Positions 12,238 through 12,685 of a stretch of DNA of 12,685 bases are shown one piece after another (the stretch's first letter is position 1; the number at the start of each line of letters is the position of its first letter). A model generated the notes under the pieces. That model was not told where the DNA came from, made no database searches, and worked only from the letters and a program-made list of their open reading frames with translations. The DNA is taken from contig CAZBEO010000093.1 of assembly GCA_964490935.1 (NCBI GenBank), positions 1 to 12,685 of the forward strand. Reading direction: 5' to 3'. The translations under genes and the position numbers were made by a program. The DNA comes from JAQVYB01 sp964490935. GTDB taxonomy: Bacteria > Verrucomicrobiota > Kiritimatiellia > RZYC01.

Positions 12238-12244
12238 CTGCGGT

Positions 12245-12685
12245 ATGAAACACGGAGAAAAAGACATAGACCTCATCGTCGCGGGAGGCGGACACGCTGG
12301 ATGCGAGGCCGCCCTCATCGCCGCGCGCATGGGGGCCGAAACACTCCTCATCACCATGAATGAACAGGATGTCGGACGTCTTTCCTGTAATCCCTCGGTC
12401 GGAGGTATCGCCAAATCCCATATCGTCCGCGAAGTGGATGCACTCGGCGGCGAAATGGGGCGCAATGCCGATTATACCGGCATCCAGTTCAAAACACTAA
12501 ATACTAGAAAAGGACCAGCCGTTCAGGCCAACCGAATCCAGTGCGATAAGGCCGCCTATCCAGCCAGAATGAGTGCGAGTCTTCAAAATCAGCCAAAATT
12601 AACCCTACTTTCCGGCATAGTCGCGCAACCCCTCGTGGAAAAAGGCGCCGTTGCCGGCGTAATCATGCAAGATGGCACGAGAATC
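12245..12685 (+). CDS. mnmG: tRNA uridine-5-carboxymethylaminomethyl(34) synthesis enzyme MnmG, N-terminal part
   Basis: 147 codons, running off the right edge in frame; the whole protein is usually about 620-650 residues. The FAD-binding glycine motif G-G-G-H-A-G is at 14-19, the MnmG signature S-C-N-P-S-V-G-G at 47-54, E-V-D-A-L-G-G at 63-69, and N-T-R-K-G-P-A-V near 86-93. MnmG is the flavoprotein partner of MnmE in wobble-uridine modification. The start at 12245 leaves eight residues before the first Rossmann strand, close to the usual length. An in-frame ATG at 12227 adds six residues and has AAGGA ten bases upstream, so it is a real alternative. Same strand and pathway as mnmE, but separated by 693 bp of repeats, so it may need its own promoter. 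Confidence 0.98.
   Translation, partial: MKHGEKDIDLIVAGGGHAGCEAALIAARMGAETLLITMNEQDVGRLSCNPSVGGIAKSHIVREVDALGGEMGRNADYTGIQFKTLNTRKGPAVQANRIQCDKAAYPARMSASLQNQPKLTLLSGIVAQPLVEKGAVAGVIMQDGTRI

Larger units (their letters stand above)
11552..12244. other. Repeat-rich gap between mnmE and mnmG
   Basis: About 690 bp without a credible gene. From 11721 it is a run of REP-like hairpins (11721, 11764, 11800, 11834, 11879, 12017, 12113), a GC-rich dispersed repeat (11957-11992) and the block shared with 7499-7580. ORFs crossing it read through the palindromes and have no protein-like pattern. I see no convincing terminator for mnmE or promoter for mnmG. Confidence 0.65.

Noticed and set aside
12184..12465. 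Minus-strand ORFs at the right edge
   Set aside because: Antisense to mnmG, whose FAD-binding and signature motifs are unmistakable.

Overview
The window is bacterial chromosome (or a large replicon). Two conserved tRNA-modification genes, mnmE (complete) and mnmG (first 147 codons), lie at the right end. Accessory DNA fills the left two thirds. The organism is uncertain. The integron integrase, the decayed secreted-repeat protein ending in an FYRLTVELP-type C-terminus, the DUF4143 ATPase and the many GC-rich intergenic repeats remind me of the Planctomycetes/Verrucomicrobia/Lentisphaerae-Kiritimatiellae group. That is an impression, not a measurement.

Left part (1-6115, genes on the minus strand): this looks like the cassette array of a chromosomal integron. 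Read leftwards from the integrase, there is a candidate attI core (GTTGGGC, 6081-6075). A two-gene cassette follows: a small winged-helix-like protein (5971-5396) and a winged-helix/PLD-like protein (5396-4671). The cassette ends in a well-formed 81-bp attC (4578-4658). The attC outer box GCCCAAC is the exact reverse complement of the core at the cassette's leading edge, as expected for a true cassette. The next cassette begins at 4583, runs off the left edge and holds a type II CBASS anti-phage operon: SAVED-domain effector with an N-terminal nuclease-like domain (Cap4-like), CD-NTase, and a fused E2-E1 protein (Cap2-like). A further ATG overlapping the Cap2 stop is probably the start of a fourth gene, which by family precedent would be the JAB peptidase Cap3.

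Centre (6116-8150): the integron integrase intI faces away from the cassettes in the classical arrangement. All six tyrosine-recombinase residues are present, but the reading frame is broken at a GGGGG run and the extreme N-terminus seems short, so it is probably a recent pseudogene or carries a sequence error. Downstream lie about 1.1 kb of decayed sequence: a 76-codon ORF with a good ribosome binding site, two fragments related to it, and a 98-bp direct repeat.

Right part (8095-12685): a DUF4143/AAA ATPase gene preceded by 23-bp tandem repeats, then a decayed secreted-protein fragment, mnmE and mnmG. The intergenic DNA around mnmE carries a family of short hairpins with a 5' GGAG/GTAG foot and mostly a TCC-type loop. 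These are REP-like elements, two pairs of which are arranged as REPIN/BIME-like composites in opposite orientation on either side of mnmE.

How the parts fit: the CD-NTase would make a cyclic oligonucleotide on infection, the SAVED domain would sense it and unleash the nuclease domain, and Cap2 would conjugate the CD-NTase C-terminus to prime it. The two-gene cassette beside it is a candidate uncharacterised defence or regulatory module.
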